64,000 nucleotides of DNA, taken from positions 1 to 64,000 of the IMG/VR virus record IMGVR_UViG_3300033064_003431; one strand, given 5' to 3'. The position numbers and the translations under genes were made by a program. Shown here one piece after another: positions 16,501 through 26,192 of this stretch. How positions within the stretch are numbered: position 1 is the stretch's first letter; each line of letters begins with the position of its first letter. The stretch comes from a virus. The notes below the pieces were generated by a model. The model searched no databases and was not told the DNA's origin. It was given only the letters and a program-made list of their open reading frames with translations.

Positions 16501-17247
16501 CAGAATAACCCTTGTACTTTTAGCCCTCTAAACCCCTCCCCCATAACCATCAGCGGTAATACGATATCACATAATCAAGCATTCACCAGCTATATACAAG
16601 CCAATTCAAGTAAGTGTCGGAGAGTAGCGCTCCTTGAGACGACCGTCAATGGAGTAGTATCTAATGACTACGCTTATTCTAACCCGGCCAACGAAGAGAC
16701 AGAAGGAAACTGGCATTACTTCGTCGATGATAATAAACGACTAACTCGGTATGACGATTGGTATTTCTACGCAAGCTACATCTGGGACATTCCTTCTGAG
16801 GTAATTATTACCACAACCCACAACACCACAGGAGAATCTTTTAACACAACCCTAAATATCACATTCACCCCCCCTGCAGAAGTGCCAGATCCTGAAACAC
16901 ACCCCTCCACTAGTTTTCAGGTAGATCCAAGCAACACTGTCACTGGGAATACAATAGCCTATATTAGTGCATCCACGAGCATTGTCAATGATCGAACAGC
17001 AGATAATCTGACCGTGGCCGTTCTTGTGACCACACCAATGGTCCCCGGTGGATATACGTATTCTATTAATAGTATTCATTACGAGATAGATGGCGATTAT
17101 CTATCTCGGAAACAATACTGGTTTTTGGCAATAGAGACTTCTTTGATCCAGGATATTCCTACGTCCTTGACTGTTACCACAACCAATACAGCCACCAGCG
17201 AAACATTTGAGACAATTCTAACCATAACATACGCCCCTCCGGAGTAG
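13582..17247 (+). CDS. Large beta-solenoid surface protein with N-terminal cysteine cluster
   Basis: A 1221-aa protein, probably a virion or host-contact protein. Residues 27-39 hold seven Cys in 13 positions (CCCCFCSETCERC). From about 470 to 950 short units of the form F-x-N/D-x-S-x-N-x-G recur (FKNSSINKG, FYDTSINDDG, FNNTSTNKS, FNDTSENKG), as expected for a right-handed beta solenoid. The last 270 residues contain two similar modules of about 110 aa, each ending with a TxTTxxTTxESFxT-like strand and TFTPP or TYAPP. The Tyr/Asn/Thr-rich composition suits an extracellular fibre or adhesin. AAAGGGTGG before the ATG sets the start, overlapping the zinc-ribbon gene by 13 nt. It is on the plus strand, apart from the other virion genes. 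Confidence 0.65.
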   Translation: MAKIVLTLLDGKVLTRDTKVIGSESGCCCCFCSETCERCILVDVEFGSFPPFIGPPIYQMLDKTAYAPDPPYCAEIRIVVSHTTAEWYNGTDQYGNLFSSYFLGTVGNYAEEVEENGNKKYKTYQKHPTTNNVTPQSNWANNSYTTLPDNNLYVAYVAPSGDYETTRKQLYLFCLKGNGTDGPFAKIGTTFKLDGVITGTGPITPKKIFNIDIDLHECGWVLVVQKSTCGTTVDADSSCSMNFARIPSDDTGCPTLGDYRTVSTFLSPTEIAAKDPPIECPDDHEDKLKDNIVCENDTQKDPGVYEIADCDSRQAAVSELYNNNNGTKFWPRTEGVGTNQGKWGGATEYGIKVRKTLRKTENKSGTVGTTLCCVPDAPESYYYFVETGLWATLANWRVNSGDEGILLGGLDPDIPTYMRSTWISGGQIPLSLPSKLDRVVIQKTVTAIPADTKVLSMDVINPTPNTKVSINGIITTTEFSLFNENTELLVGQLLGTGQIIFRNNSEVSTNGVIGHATKTNDFTLIKFKNSSINKGKIYYRFCTITGQTNVAESIKRFVNFYDTSINDDGAFVYYTPAMFFDASTNKGTICKDFGKNAGILMNTLVAGEGYPRSFFLGESKNAATGKVVGTATFSEKSLNLGEIDNSIDPYVDKSTNSVKFYGVWNTALARTNVAFSTTRNGPTGNILGYSEFYDDSVNFGDVGEDLTLYNNSSCGYEALNDGDAINIGGSLIMKDHSTLGIVITSLEPTHTLTIKIADTFTTGDSGNLSDAQITIKNCIIEVANNTDLYCHTTVTDSNILCTTNNKTMSINHTSVTMDQEDLSLKRTIEYTTVNFNNSSINGAKIHPKSSNITTFNNTSTNKSEDIAGTLIFNNTSINNVTRTTANTFISITFNGGSANLGYITTTNTNKDHITFNNSSYNDANALIRGNVIFNDTSENKGEEGVVDITISIDPSSATLYDTILVVTYPKPTTQNNPCTFSPLNPSPITISGNTISHNQAFTSYIQANSSKCRRVALLETTVNGVVSNDYAYSNPANEETEGNWHYFVDDNKRLTRYDDWYFYASYIWDIPSEVIITTTHNTTGESFNTTLNITFTPPAEVPDPETHPSTSFQVDPSNTVTGNTIAYISASTSIVNDRTADNLTVAVLVTTPMVPGGYTYSINSIHYEIDGDYLSRKQYWFLAIETSLIQDIPTSLTVTTTNTATSETFETILTITYAPPE

Positions 17248-17252
17248 TACTC

Positions 17253-17624
17253 ATGACCAGAATTACCCCACAACCCATAGAACTATCCACAATCAGCTCT
17301 GCTGATAACAATGGGCACTTTAATATCGTGGGAAATGCTGCTTTTTCTGGCTCTAGCATGAATTATGGTGGTATAGACGGAACGATCTCTTGTTATGCCT
17401 CTGGGCGCCCTTGCAATTCTGGTACCTCTCTCAGTTGCACATATAGCCTCAGTGGAGCTGACGCAGCCTCCTTTGAGATAGATGATAATAAACTGCGACT
17501 AATAACGGGTACAATACTAGACTATAACGCGCAAGATACATATCTCGTAACTATTAATAATGCCTGTGATACTATTAATCATCCAACATTTACGCTAAAC
17601 ATCCTTCCTGGAGTTGAACCATGA
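17253..17624 (+). CDS. Small cadherin-like protein paired with the beta-solenoid protein
   Basis: A 123-aa protein with GGAG at 17241-17244. Residues 28-45 (FNIVGNAAFSGSSMNYGG) repeat the solenoid unit seen in the large protein just upstream. The rest, TYSLSGADAASFEIDDNKLR and LDYNAQDTYLVTINN, is a cadherin-like fold of the kind found in bacterial adhesins. The Ca-binding residues are only partly evident. It may be an extra tip domain of the preceding protein encoded separately. The last 4 nt overlap the next gene. Confidence 0.6.
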   Translation: MTRITPQPIELSTISSADNNGHFNIVGNAAFSGSSMNYGGIDGTISCYASGRPCNSGTSLSCTYSLSGADAASFEIDDNKLRLITGTILDYNAQDTYLVTINNACDTINHPTFTLNILPGVEP

Positions 17625-18514
17625 TAAGCCTCTTTACTGCCACACACAACAGACCAGATGTTATTAACCTATGGTGTAAAGCTATAAATAAAACACTACT
17701 AGATAATTATCATACTACAATAGGTAGAACACAAATAGATATGAAATTAGACTGTGATTGTGATAATGTGATAATTCCTGATTTAGGATTTAGTACCCCT
17801 ATTCATATGAGTCAAAAGTTTTTTAGTACAACTAGAACAAACGTATTTTTAGAAGAGGATATGATTCCTATTAGAAGATGGAGTGTGGATGATTATCCCG
17901 GGGATTTTATTCTATTAGAAGCTTATCCAAATTGTTTATGGGCTAGTTTAATTATTCATAGAAAGTCTGTAGACTATGCTACCTCTATTCCACAAACAAA
18001 ACACAAGGATACCTCCTCTTTACCCTCTTGGATACCAGAACATTTAAAAGAACAATTTATAAAAGCAAAATCAAAAACTATAGGAAATCACTTTATTCAT
18101 TTGGATAAAATGAGCATGAGTCCTGCTGTGTCTGATGAATTAATGGCCCATAAAAATAAATTAAGAGATATGATTCATGAATATTTAGACACACTACCAG
18201 ATATTGTTAGAGAAGACCTTGGGGGTGTTTATTCTAAACCATTAGGGTCACTTGGTCCCGGATCACAATTAGAACTCATTCTTTATAACTTGGGCATAAC
18301 ATCTCCAGAATATTGTGAGTGTCATAAAAAAATAGCCCTAATGAACGAATGGGGATGTGATGAGTGTGAAAATAAAGCGGATAGTATCTGCTCATGGTTA
18401 AAGGATGAATGCTCTAGTAGAAAATTAGTATTTGTAGAGAAAATTGCTAGACTATTAATAAAAATAGCTATTAAAAGATCTAGAAAAACAACTAATGTAT
18501 ACAACTCTCTTTAA
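17621..18514 (+). CDS. Unknown two-domain protein with Cys-rich C-terminus
   Basis: A 297-aa protein. The N-terminus (MISLFTATHNRPDVINLW) and NVFLEEDMIPIRRW resemble parts of a GT-A glycosyltransferase, with EED as a possible DxD-type site, but the domain is short. The C-terminal 90 residues form a separate unit: LGPGSQLELILYNLGI, then CECHKKIALMNEWGCDEC and ICSWLKDE. I remember this GPGxxL...CxC...MNxWGxxxC...WL unit as a C-terminal module of many uncharacterised bacterial and phage proteins; it probably binds metal. Function unknown. It is the last plus-strand gene, converging with the minus-strand block 7 nt away. Confidence 0.55.
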   Translation: MISLFTATHNRPDVINLWCKAINKTLLDNYHTTIGRTQIDMKLDCDCDNVIIPDLGFSTPIHMSQKFFSTTRTNVFLEEDMIPIRRWSVDDYPGDFILLEAYPNCLWASLIIHRKSVDYATSIPQTKHKDTSSLPSWIPEHLKEQFIKAKSKTIGNHFIHLDKMSMSPAVSDELMAHKNKLRDMIHEYLDTLPDIVREDLGGVYSKPLGSLGPGSQLELILYNLGITSPEYCECHKKIALMNEWGCDECENKADSICSWLKDECSSRKLVFVEKIARLLIKIAIKRSRKTTNVYNSL

Positions 18515-18521
18515 AAACCCA

Positions 18522-21500
18522 TTATACCTCCTGTGAATCGCCGTCGAACGTTATTATAAATGTACCATTTGTATTAACAGTAATACCGTCAGAGGGACTG
18601 CCCGTGGTAGCAGTGGTTGCACCGCCACCACTAGTAGGAGGTTCAGGGGTAGCAGCAGGTTCAGGGTCATTAGGGGGAGTAGAGACAGTTGCTGTACCCC
18701 CAGCCCCAGGACTACCACCGGGAGGGTTGGTATCGATAGTGGTGGTAACTGGCGGAGCAACAATACCACAACTAGTTAATGGATATATTTTCAAACACCC
18801 TTCACTATCTATACCCAATACCCCAGAAGCAAAACTACTATATGCGGGTAATTTAGAGCTTCTACCAAAAGGCCCCTCGGTCGCACTGGTTCCACCCCAA
18901 GGAATTGTTACATCAGCATCCTTAAATGGTGGTTCTAATGCTGTTTCCCCCGCTTTTGATATCACAGGCTTCAAAGTACGACCATAAATATCTTTTACAC
19001 AATCACTAATGCCACAAGCATCTGTGGGACAAAATTCTTCCTCTTTCGGCTTACACTCATCACACTGCTGATCTCCTAACTGTGTTATAACATAGTTACC
19101 CTTGTTGGGGCCCGTCTCCGTAGAGAGAGACTGTTTACTAGAGGGGGGTGCGATAAAATTTAGACCCGCTTGACTACTTCCTAATATAATATACCTTTGG
19201 TCGTTACGCATAGCATACACTATTGTTCCAGATTTGGTTTCCACACCCAGATAATCATCAATTGTGATAATACTGTTTGTGGACCCCTTTTTCATATCTG
19301 GCACAAGATTCTCCCCAGCGTTGCCGTCCACAACATAATCATTTAAAAAATCTGTTGTCGACCCACTACCAGTAGTAGTAATGTCTGGGTTTAATAATTG
19401 TGCCTTTGCTGACTTATTTGGGGATAGAGTTTCAGATAATCTTGCTACTACAATTCTATCTGGGGGTGGACTAACCCAAACGCCCCGATCTCTATCATAT
19501 CTCAAGTCTATCGGAGCCACGGGCCACGTTCTCGGATTGCCCAACCAGTTTTTCATAAATTTATTTGTTAATCTAGTTTGAGCAAACTTGCCTGCACACA
19601 CATCTGTTTCCACATCCACCTCATTAGGTATGGGTTTACCCTGAGTATCATACCCCCAAGATTGTAATACTAGTGGTCCTTTCAGGGCAAAAAATCCAAA
19701 ATCAGTAGCTTCATCATATCGACCATCCAAAGCACTGAATATCAGAGTAAGGTCTGTGCCAAAAGAAATACGACTAATAGATACGCCAATATCAGTGTCG
19801 TTCTTTCTATCATCCCACGCTTCCAGTTGTGCTATGTTTAAGATAGGATTTAAATATTTTTGATAAATGCCAGGACAAGGATGTTGATCTGTTGGCGGCA
19901 TAGGTGGTCTGGATTTACAAAGTATCTTAGAGCTAAGCCCCGTAGTATATCTTGGTAGCCTATCTCCTCTGCCGAGTATTGACACAGGAGCGAATAAAGC
20001 ATCCAAAGATAGTGCCGCATAATTCTGTATATCATTAGTGTCTTCCCCATACGAGAAAGATGACCAATCATTAGCGTCGAATATATAGCAACCATGACTA
20101 TTTCTGACCTTTGATCCCTCTGTTGCCGGATCAGTTGGATCATCGGACTCTTTACACCTTTGCTTGCAAATCTCCTCTGGAGTAGAAGATTTTGAGGTGG
20201 CGGTAGAGGGGGCTGAGGAAGAGGTAGACTTTGAGGCAGGGGTCTTGGTGCTGAGATCCTTCTGTATGGGATGATTATATATACCCATCAAACAAAAACC
20301 GGGACTAGCTTCCTGTTCAGGATGTCTCAGTAGGTCTATTGTGTTCGCTATCTTAGCTATCCCCATACGTCTATCGTTTCTTTGCTTCCTCAAGCGTGAT
20401 AAAATACTGTTTCTCTCGCGAGTATTCGTTCTGATCATATTAGAGATGGTTTGTTGATATGATCCAAATTTTTGAGCGTGTTGTTTAAAAGAGTATGCTG
20501 TTGTTGCTCCTACAGATCCATAGCTTAACACAATGCTATCAATCAATACCTGCTGATCTAGAAAATAATTAATACTATATCCCGGAAGCTCTGCTAGGGT
20601 TATACTCCCACTCTCTTCTACATTAGAGTATCTAACCCCTTGATCAGCAATAGATTGTCCAATAGCCTGCATCTCATTCAGTCCTCCACTAGTCCATGGA
20701 TTTAAACTAGAGTCTTCAACCACAACAGTAGAACCAACCACGGGATTACTACTAGTCCAGGGTCCATATACATAAACATTGCTTTTCATAGGAATAACAA
20801 CACTTTCGAATCCCGCAGCCGCATTTCTGCATTTATATACATTGATGGATTTCGTGTCGAGCATCTTGTTCGACTCTCCTGTTACAACGGAACCAAATAG
20901 AAAATCTACAGCTCTTAGGAAATTGGTGAGCCTGTCTCCAGCATTTGCTAACACAGGTGCCAAGGCGATAAACTCGGTTGTTATCAATATTTCCGCTGTT
21001 CCAAGATCAAGGTTACTATAAACTGCTCCGTCTGTTTGTATCTTCTGATACAGAGTAATTATTTCGTCGACAGGAGCTGGTTCGGCAGGAGCTGGTTCGG
21101 CAGAATCTGATTGGGCAGGAGCTGGTTCGGCAGCGGGTCTCTTCTTAGCAGCCTTTCTAAACACCGTAAACATACAGTCTGCTGCACTGAGCTTTCCCTT
21201 AAATATTTCGTGCTCAAAATCTTGTCCATTTATCTTTCTTGTGCTTCGATAGTTTCCTCTAAGTTTGCCAAACCCAGTTATTTTTCCATCCCCATTTTCA
21301 AATAGACTGGTATTAACTCCTGGCATCAATCCAAGCATACCAAAAGCTTGATTAACACTAGGATATCCAGCGTCGATAGGCTCATCAGTAAGAGTATATC
21401 TGTCTCCCTCCTGGACCTTAATCGGAATGAACTGATCCTTCGGGGTTATGCAGACATTGTTTACTGGAATGAGCCAGTGTTTGCCATAGTACTCATCAAT

Positions 21501-22973
21501 GAAGCGATTAAACCACCCATATATAGCATCTTCTGTGGCCTTGAGTTCTGCGAATCTTTTTGCACTTATTCCTAGCTTCTTCTTGGGATCGTCCACATCC
21601 TTCAGCATGAATTGAACTTGACCTTGTACCGATACCCAATGGGCTGAAAGATTAAAGGGGTCCTTACCGTTCGCTTCAAATTGTGGTATAGCTGCCCTAG
21701 CTCCTTGCAGAGCGTCTATTGATTTGATAACCCCCTCCTTGAATCTCGGGTCGTCCCTACCCCCAAACCCTAGTTTGTTGTGAACCTCAGCGCACAAACT
21801 GTTTTCTTTACCCTTCAGCAGACCGTAGGTTCTCCATGCTATAAGACTCGCAGAACACAATATCTCCTCTTCTGTGATCTCAAACATAGGAGGTAAATTA
21901 TTGGGCAAGCCAGCGGCGCCCAGCATGTCTATTATCGGAGTAATATCAATCTTTGCGGTAAAATTAGGCCCATAGACTCTTACTGGTCGCCCTTCTGTAT
22001 CATGTCCTAGCATCATAGCAAATGTATCTGTCAGGTGTGCTTCTGCTAGATACTGAACACTATCCCCAATTACTATTCTGTTACTGGGTTCATAAATTTC
22101 TATATTTCCTATGCTACCAGAAACTAGTCTACCAGTATTTTGTGCGTCAATAAACAGTGTTTTTATAAAATTCATAGGGGGTGCTTTGGTCCTATCTATA
22201 AGATATACGGTAGCTACCAATCCTTCTAATAAAATAGTATAATCACAACACAATAATTCGCAAGCCATGTCAATTAGTTCTGTAAGAGACATATGTAATG
22301 AGGTGGTTCTTGCGTATGGGGCTCTAGATATTAACAATGCTACGAGTGTGCTCATATTAACATATATTCTTCTAGCGCTAGTTGTATAAAATGCATCACC
22401 GAATGCCCCTAAACCACCGCTATATTTTTGTTGTACTTTTTGTAAAACTTTCCATAAAAATGGCCCTTGACTACCTCCTGCTTCACCAAAATTAGTACAA
22501 TCATTTATTCTGGGCCAGTTCTCACTATCCTCCCCTGGCGGACATATGGCCACATTCTCCTCTAATAACTTATTCATATTAATAAAATTAGCTATAATTG
22601 CACCAGGTATAGGATCACAATAGTAGGTTTTTAACAGAATCTGCACTCCCCCTAAAACCTTTTTAGGATCTATAATATCCATCCTATATTCAAAACTACT
22701 GCTATTTTCTGTATAGGTCACAGAATTGATGATGCCACCAAAAACTAACTTATCACAAATAAATTTAACTGGTGTTCCCATAGGGGGTAAATCTATGGTA
22801 CCATCCACACAATTATCAACGACGAGATCAAGACTCATGGTAGAACTACCTTGACCAATGCCCATGCTCACGCTACACCCCTTAAGTCTAACGGCGGAGC
22901 CCATAACCGGTAGATTAGTTTCAGCATCTAACAGACTAAATAAACTTTGAACGATTTGGCACTGGGTTGACAT
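18522..22973 (-). CDS. Tail hub-like/baseplate structural protein
   Basis: A 1483-aa protein, the last gene of the minus-strand virion block. The N-terminal 130 residues read as a hub-type beta barrel: CSVSMGIGQGSSTMSLDLVV, MGTPVKFIC..LVFGGIINSV and YRMDIIDPKKVLGGVQILL. This resembles phage tail hub proteins of the gp27 type. Later parts include a helical region and long loop-rich segments. A low-complexity stretch PAEPAPAQSDSAEPAPAEPAP lies near 21,075-21,130. The C-terminal 120 residues are rich in Pro, Thr and Gly (about 18,600-18,760). Cys pairs occur in CKQRCKE and QQCDECKP. AGGAACAG upstream of the ATG supports the start. The exact role, hub or fibre-bearing plate, is inferred from fold resemblance and order after the tape measure. 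Confidence 0.5.
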   Translation of the reverse strand: MSTQCQIVQSLFSLLDAETNLPVMGSAVRLKGCSVSMGIGQGSSTMSLDLVVDNCVDGTIDLPPMGTPVKFICDKLVFGGIINSVTYTENSSSFEYRMDIIDPKKVLGGVQILLKTYYCDPIPGAIIANFINMNKLLEENVAICPPGEDSENWPRINDCTNFGEAGGSQGPFLWKVLQKVQQKYSGGLGAFGDAFYTTSARRIYVNMSTLVALLISRAPYARTTSLHMSLTELIDMACELLCCDYTILLEGLVATVYLIDRTKAPPMNFIKTLFIDAQNTGRLVSGSIGNIEIYEPSNRIVIGDSVQYLAEAHLTDTFAMMLGHDTEGRPVRVYGPNFTAKIDITPIIDMLGAAGLPNNLPPMFEITEEEILCSASLIAWRTYGLLKGKENSLCAEVHNKLGFGGRDDPRFKEGVIKSIDALQGARAAIPQFEANGKDPFNLSAHWVSVQGQVQFMLKDVDDPKKKLGISAKRFAELKATEDAIYGWFNRFIDEYYGKHWLIPVNNVCITPKDQFIPIKVQEGDRYTLTDEPIDAGYPSVNQAFGMLGLMPGVNTSLFENGDGKITGFGKLRGNYRSTRKINGQDFEHEIFKGKLSAADCMFTVFRKAAKKRPAAEPAPAQSDSAEPAPAEPAPVDEIITLYQKIQTDGAVYSNLDLGTAEILITTEFIALAPVLANAGDRLTNFLRAVDFLFGSVVTGESNKMLDTKSINVYKCRNAAAGFESVVIPMKSNVYVYGPWTSSNPVVGSTVVVEDSSLNPWTSGGLNEMQAIGQSIADQGVRYSNVEESGSITLAELPGYSINYFLDQQVLIDSIVLSYGSVGATTAYSFKQHAQKFGSYQQTISNMIRTNTRERNSILSRLRKQRNDRRMGIAKIANTIDLLRHPEQEASPGFCLMGIYNHPIQKDLSTKTPASKSTSSSAPSTATSKSSTPEEICKQRCKESDDPTDPATEGSKVRNSHGCYIFDANDWSSFSYGEDTNDIQNYAALSLDALFAPVSILGRGDRLPRYTTGLSSKILCKSRPPMPPTDQHPCPGIYQKYLNPILNIAQLEAWDDRKNDTDIGVSISRISFGTDLTLIFSALDGRYDEATDFGFFALKGPLVLQSWGYDTQGKPIPNEVDVETDVCAGKFAQTRLTNKFMKNWLGNPRTWPVAPIDLRYDRDRGVWVSPPPDRIVVARLSETLSPNKSAKAQLLNPDITTTGSGSTTDFLNDYVVDGNAGENLVPDMKKGSTNSIITIDDYLGVETKSGTIVYAMRNDQRYIILGSSQAGLNFIAPPSSKQSLSTETGPNKGNYVITQLGDQQCDECKPKEEEFCPTDACGISDCVKDIYGRTLKPVISKAGETALEPPFKDADVTIPWGGTSATEGPFGRSSKLPAYSSFASGVLGIDSEGCLKIYPLTSCGIVAPPVTTTIDTNPPGGSPGAGGTATVSTPPNDPEPAATPEPPTSGGGATTATTGSPSDGITVNTNGTFIITFDGDSQEV

Positions 22974-22991
22974 TATATTTCTGTTCCTGTT

Positions 22992-25900
22992 TTAGGGGGT
23001 GATTGTGTATGGAATATCTTTGGTGGGACATTTATTAAAAACTAGATTGATGGACTCCTTACTATTTTGTGTTACTGAAACGGTATGTGTATCGTTTAGT
23101 AGCCCGTGTATTTTTAAATAATTCTCATCACCCTGTATTGTATAGACTCCTGGAAGTAATTCTAAAGACACACTATAAAAGTATGTTTGACTTCCCCCTG
23201 TTTTCTCTGTGATTGTATAAGTACTTCTTGCAGGGGTAACAACTATACTCAGTGTGCCCGTCTGCTTGGGCGCAGAGGATGGGGGTTTGGGTGCTGGTGG
23301 TATATAAGTCTCTGGGTCGCTGGGCCATCCACTGAATCCATGGTCTACCGGAACTCGCGTAGGGGAGGGATTTCTGGAGATAATACCGTCTACAGGAGGA
23401 GTATTGGGAATGCCGGGGGAGATAAGTTCTGGTGGTGGGGCTAGTATGATGATAATTTTAGCCTTGGGTATTGTTGCTACTGCATCCTTAGAAATATCTA
23501 TAATTTTATTTAACATATCTATTCTAACTATTCTAGTATCAGTGGCTAATCCTTTTGCAATGAGTATCTCTCCTTTTTTAAGTAGACCAATATTGCCACC
23601 CACAACTTTAATTGTGCTGGTCATGTTGGTTATGTCTGCCAAAATATCTCCATGTAGACGATCTCTACTTATTATAGTCAGTCTAGTATTTTCGCAAGTA
23701 TCATTAGCTGCTTTTGATAGAGTTAGAGAATTATCTCTGATACTAGTAATAACAGTATTCGGATCAATACAATCTCCCAATACCACCATTTTGGTTTTCA
23801 CTATTGTTATTTCGCCTTCTGTCATATTATGAGAGACTTCACTACTCTCCTTGGTTGTGGAACACCCTATGAGGTTCACGGGCTCATATATGCTAAATAT
23901 TTTCTCCGGAATATCTACCAATATACTGTTAGAATCTATAACATTATTTAACACTAGATATGAAGATACCTCAGGAAACATTTTTATTTGTTGGCCATAC
24001 TCTTTCATCGTAACATCTGTTAAATTAACATTTTTAAATTCTGCAGATATCAAAGAAGGACTATTATCGAATATGTCTTTAATAATAACTTCTAAATAAC
24101 AAGATGGTAAATTAGAAATTTTATTAATATTTTCTACGAGCTTACCATCTATAAAAACAGGGTCTAGTCTTGCTTCTGTATTGGTTTTAGGTAAAGCTGG
24201 CTGTAAACCAAGCTTATATTCTATTTTATATTTGTTCTCTACGGTTTTTTTCTTATAATCATAGTATTCTATTCCTGTTGTAAAATATGAATAGTTATCC
24301 ATGTCTATGTCTATACTAAAGGGAATAAACTCTTCGAATATCTGATACTGCTTTGGTCCATCTATAGTAACCTCAAAACTTCCATTGGGCATATTAGGTA
24401 ATATTAAGCAGCTTTCGCTATGGTCTACCTTGGTAATAGTTGTTGAACCACTAGTGTCTTCTTTGGTAACAATCTTGACTTTTATGGGATTAGCGGAAGG
24501 CATATTCATATACCTCTGTAGGGTCGTTTTTAAGACAGGAAACTTCTCATCAGGATTAGCGGAGATCGTTATCTCATATGACCCGGGAGACAACCCAGAT
24601 ACCTTATAGTAGTATACCAGTTTGTCTGGATCTGAGGTAGATGTTATGCTTTTATAGTTAGAGACAAATATAGATGGATAGGCTATGGCTGGTCTAGTAT
24701 TATCTACTGTTTTTGTTGTGATATCTAATACAGGAGTAAATAATAGGGTTGGATCCGCAATAGATTCCACCGAGCAAAAACAGGTGCCATAAAAATTTGG
24801 GTTATCAACATTTAGATCCCCAGAAGGGAACCTTCTATTATTTGGATCGTAGCTTCTGGGAGCAAAAATATCTTGCATATTAAACTCGATTTTCCCATCT
24901 TTTATGTGAACAGGATCACTTTGAAAGTAGGAGATAACACCATCTGTATTTTGCGCACCAATATAATATGTTCCTGGCTTCACGTCTGTTATTATATAAT
25001 TAAGCTTATCGTTGTTAACACTCTCTTTGGTAGACACAGATATATTCTTGCTCGGAGTTGTTTCTCCAAAACTGTCTTCTACTATTGCAAATAAGCCCAC
25101 AACCAGAGGACCTAAAGATGGATAGGTGTTCAAATCTCCCACATCTGGAGAAAAAGCGCTGTTTGTGGCTACCTTAACGTTTATAGTCCCCTTATATGAA
25201 CGAGTCTCTTCGTCGTAAGGGGCTACAGCACCATTAGTATCAATCGTCTCTATTCTTGTTGGGGCAGGCTCTATGACAACAAAGAAGGTTGGGGCAGTAG
25301 CCCACACCTGAGAAGGAACTTCTGCTGGAGCATCAATGAACGAGTATGGCACATATTCCTTCTCCCAATTTGTGGGTGGATCATTACCCAAGTTGTTACC
25401 ATATGCTGTGCGACTGATAATTTGTACACAATATAGTCCAGCGGATAACCCACCAATCGAATATTGGTGAGAACTATGGTTCGTTGTCACAACTATATCT
25501 TTCAGATTAGGATCTTCTGGGAAACGCTCCACAAGTCTCTCCGTGAGATCAGTCTTTGTATCCCTAAACTGTAGTAGGCTACTATCCCACACCTCTGCTG
25601 TTCCCTTTGCTACTTCGTTTAGCTTTATATAAGAGTGTGAGAGGGAGGGGGGGTCGTCGTTGTTTGGCTCGAGACGTTGCCATGAAACAGCAAAAATACT
25701 ATTAGTAATGTTTATGTCTGTTAAGAAAATCTTTCTTGCCCAAGGCTTTATCTTCGAATCTACACCCCATGTTACGTTAGATATCTTAACCTTTGTTTTC
25801 TTTGACACACCGGTACTTATGTCTCCTGTCGGAATTCGTGTGCTTATCCCGATGCGATTACTAATCCAGGTATCCCTATCCTGGTCTTTGGTTTTTTGCG

Positions 25901-26192
25901 GACTCCAGAAGGCGGGCCCACACGGATAAGTACTCACCGTTTCCGGGTTCAAGAACTCAGAAACACAGAGTCCCGTAGGATATGGATAGTTCTGAGATGC
26001 TACAGACGACCAAGAGTGAGCACAATTATTATAGGTGGTCTTAATACTATTCCCTGTGGTATTACTATAAGGAATATTAATAGGTCGATTATTCTCTGGT
26101 TGCAAGCCCGAGCAGAATATCTGTACTAAGTTATTAGTATTAATTTTTAATGATACCCCAGAATAATCAGGGTATGAGTATAGAAAACTCAT
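22992..26192 (-). CDS. Large multi-domain Ig-like virion protein
   Basis: A 1066-aa protein made of repeated beta domains. GLSAGLYCVQIISR, VKPGTYYIGAQN, GLSPGSYEITIS and LLPGVYTIQGD are G/L-x-P-G-x-Y segments typical of CnaB/PEGA or carboxypeptidase-regulatory-like folds. A region near residue 700-900 (SNLPSCYLEVIIKD) and a Pro-rich hinge (ISPGIPNTPPVDG...APKPPSS) precede the last domain. No enzyme motif is visible. It may decorate the tail tip and bind host glycans or proteins. The ATG overlaps the stop of the upstream gene (TAATG at 26190-26194), so the two are translationally coupled. Confidence 0.5.
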   Translation of the reverse strand: MSFLYSYPDYSGVSLKINTNNLVQIFCSGLQPENNRPINIPYSNTTGNSIKTTYNNCAHSWSSVASQNYPYPTGLCVSEFLNPETVSTYPCGPAFWSPQKTKDQDRDTWISNRIGISTRIPTGDISTGVSKKTKVKISNVTWGVDSKIKPWARKIFLTDINITNSIFAVSWQRLEPNNDDPPSLSHSYIKLNEVAKGTAEVWDSSLLQFRDTKTDLTERLVERFPEDPNLKDIVVTTNHSSHQYSIGGLSAGLYCVQIISRTAYGNNLGNDPPTNWEKEYVPYSFIDAPAEVPSQVWATAPTFFVVIEPAPTRIETIDTNGAVAPYDEETRSYKGTINVKVATNSAFSPDVGDLNTYPSLGPLVVGLFAIVEDSFGETTPSKNISVSTKESVNNDKLNYIITDVKPGTYYIGAQNTDGVISYFQSDPVHIKDGKIEFNMQDIFAPRSYDPNNRRFPSGDLNVDNPNFYGTCFCSVESIADPTLLFTPVLDITTKTVDNTRPAIAYPSIFVSNYKSITSTSDPDKLVYYYKVSGLSPGSYEITISANPDEKFPVLKTTLQRYMNMPSANPIKVKIVTKEDTSGSTTITKVDHSESCLILPNMPNGSFEVTIDGPKQYQIFEEFIPFSIDIDMDNYSYFTTGIEYYDYKKKTVENKYKIEYKLGLQPALPKTNTEARLDPVFIDGKLVENINKISNLPSCYLEVIIKDIFDNSPSLISAEFKNVNLTDVTMKEYGQQIKMFPEVSSYLVLNNVIDSNSILVDIPEKIFSIYEPVNLIGCSTTKESSEVSHNMTEGEITIVKTKMVVLGDCIDPNTVITSIRDNSLTLSKAANDTCENTRLTIISRDRLHGDILADITNMTSTIKVVGGNIGLLKKGEILIAKGLATDTRIVRIDMLNKIIDISKDAVATIPKAKIIIILAPPPELISPGIPNTPPVDGIISRNPSPTRVPVDHGFSGWPSDPETYIPPAPKPPSSAPKQTGTLSIVVTPARSTYTITEKTGGSQTYFYSVSLELLPGVYTIQGDENYLKIHGLLNDTHTVSVTQNSKESINLVFNKCPTKDIPYTITP

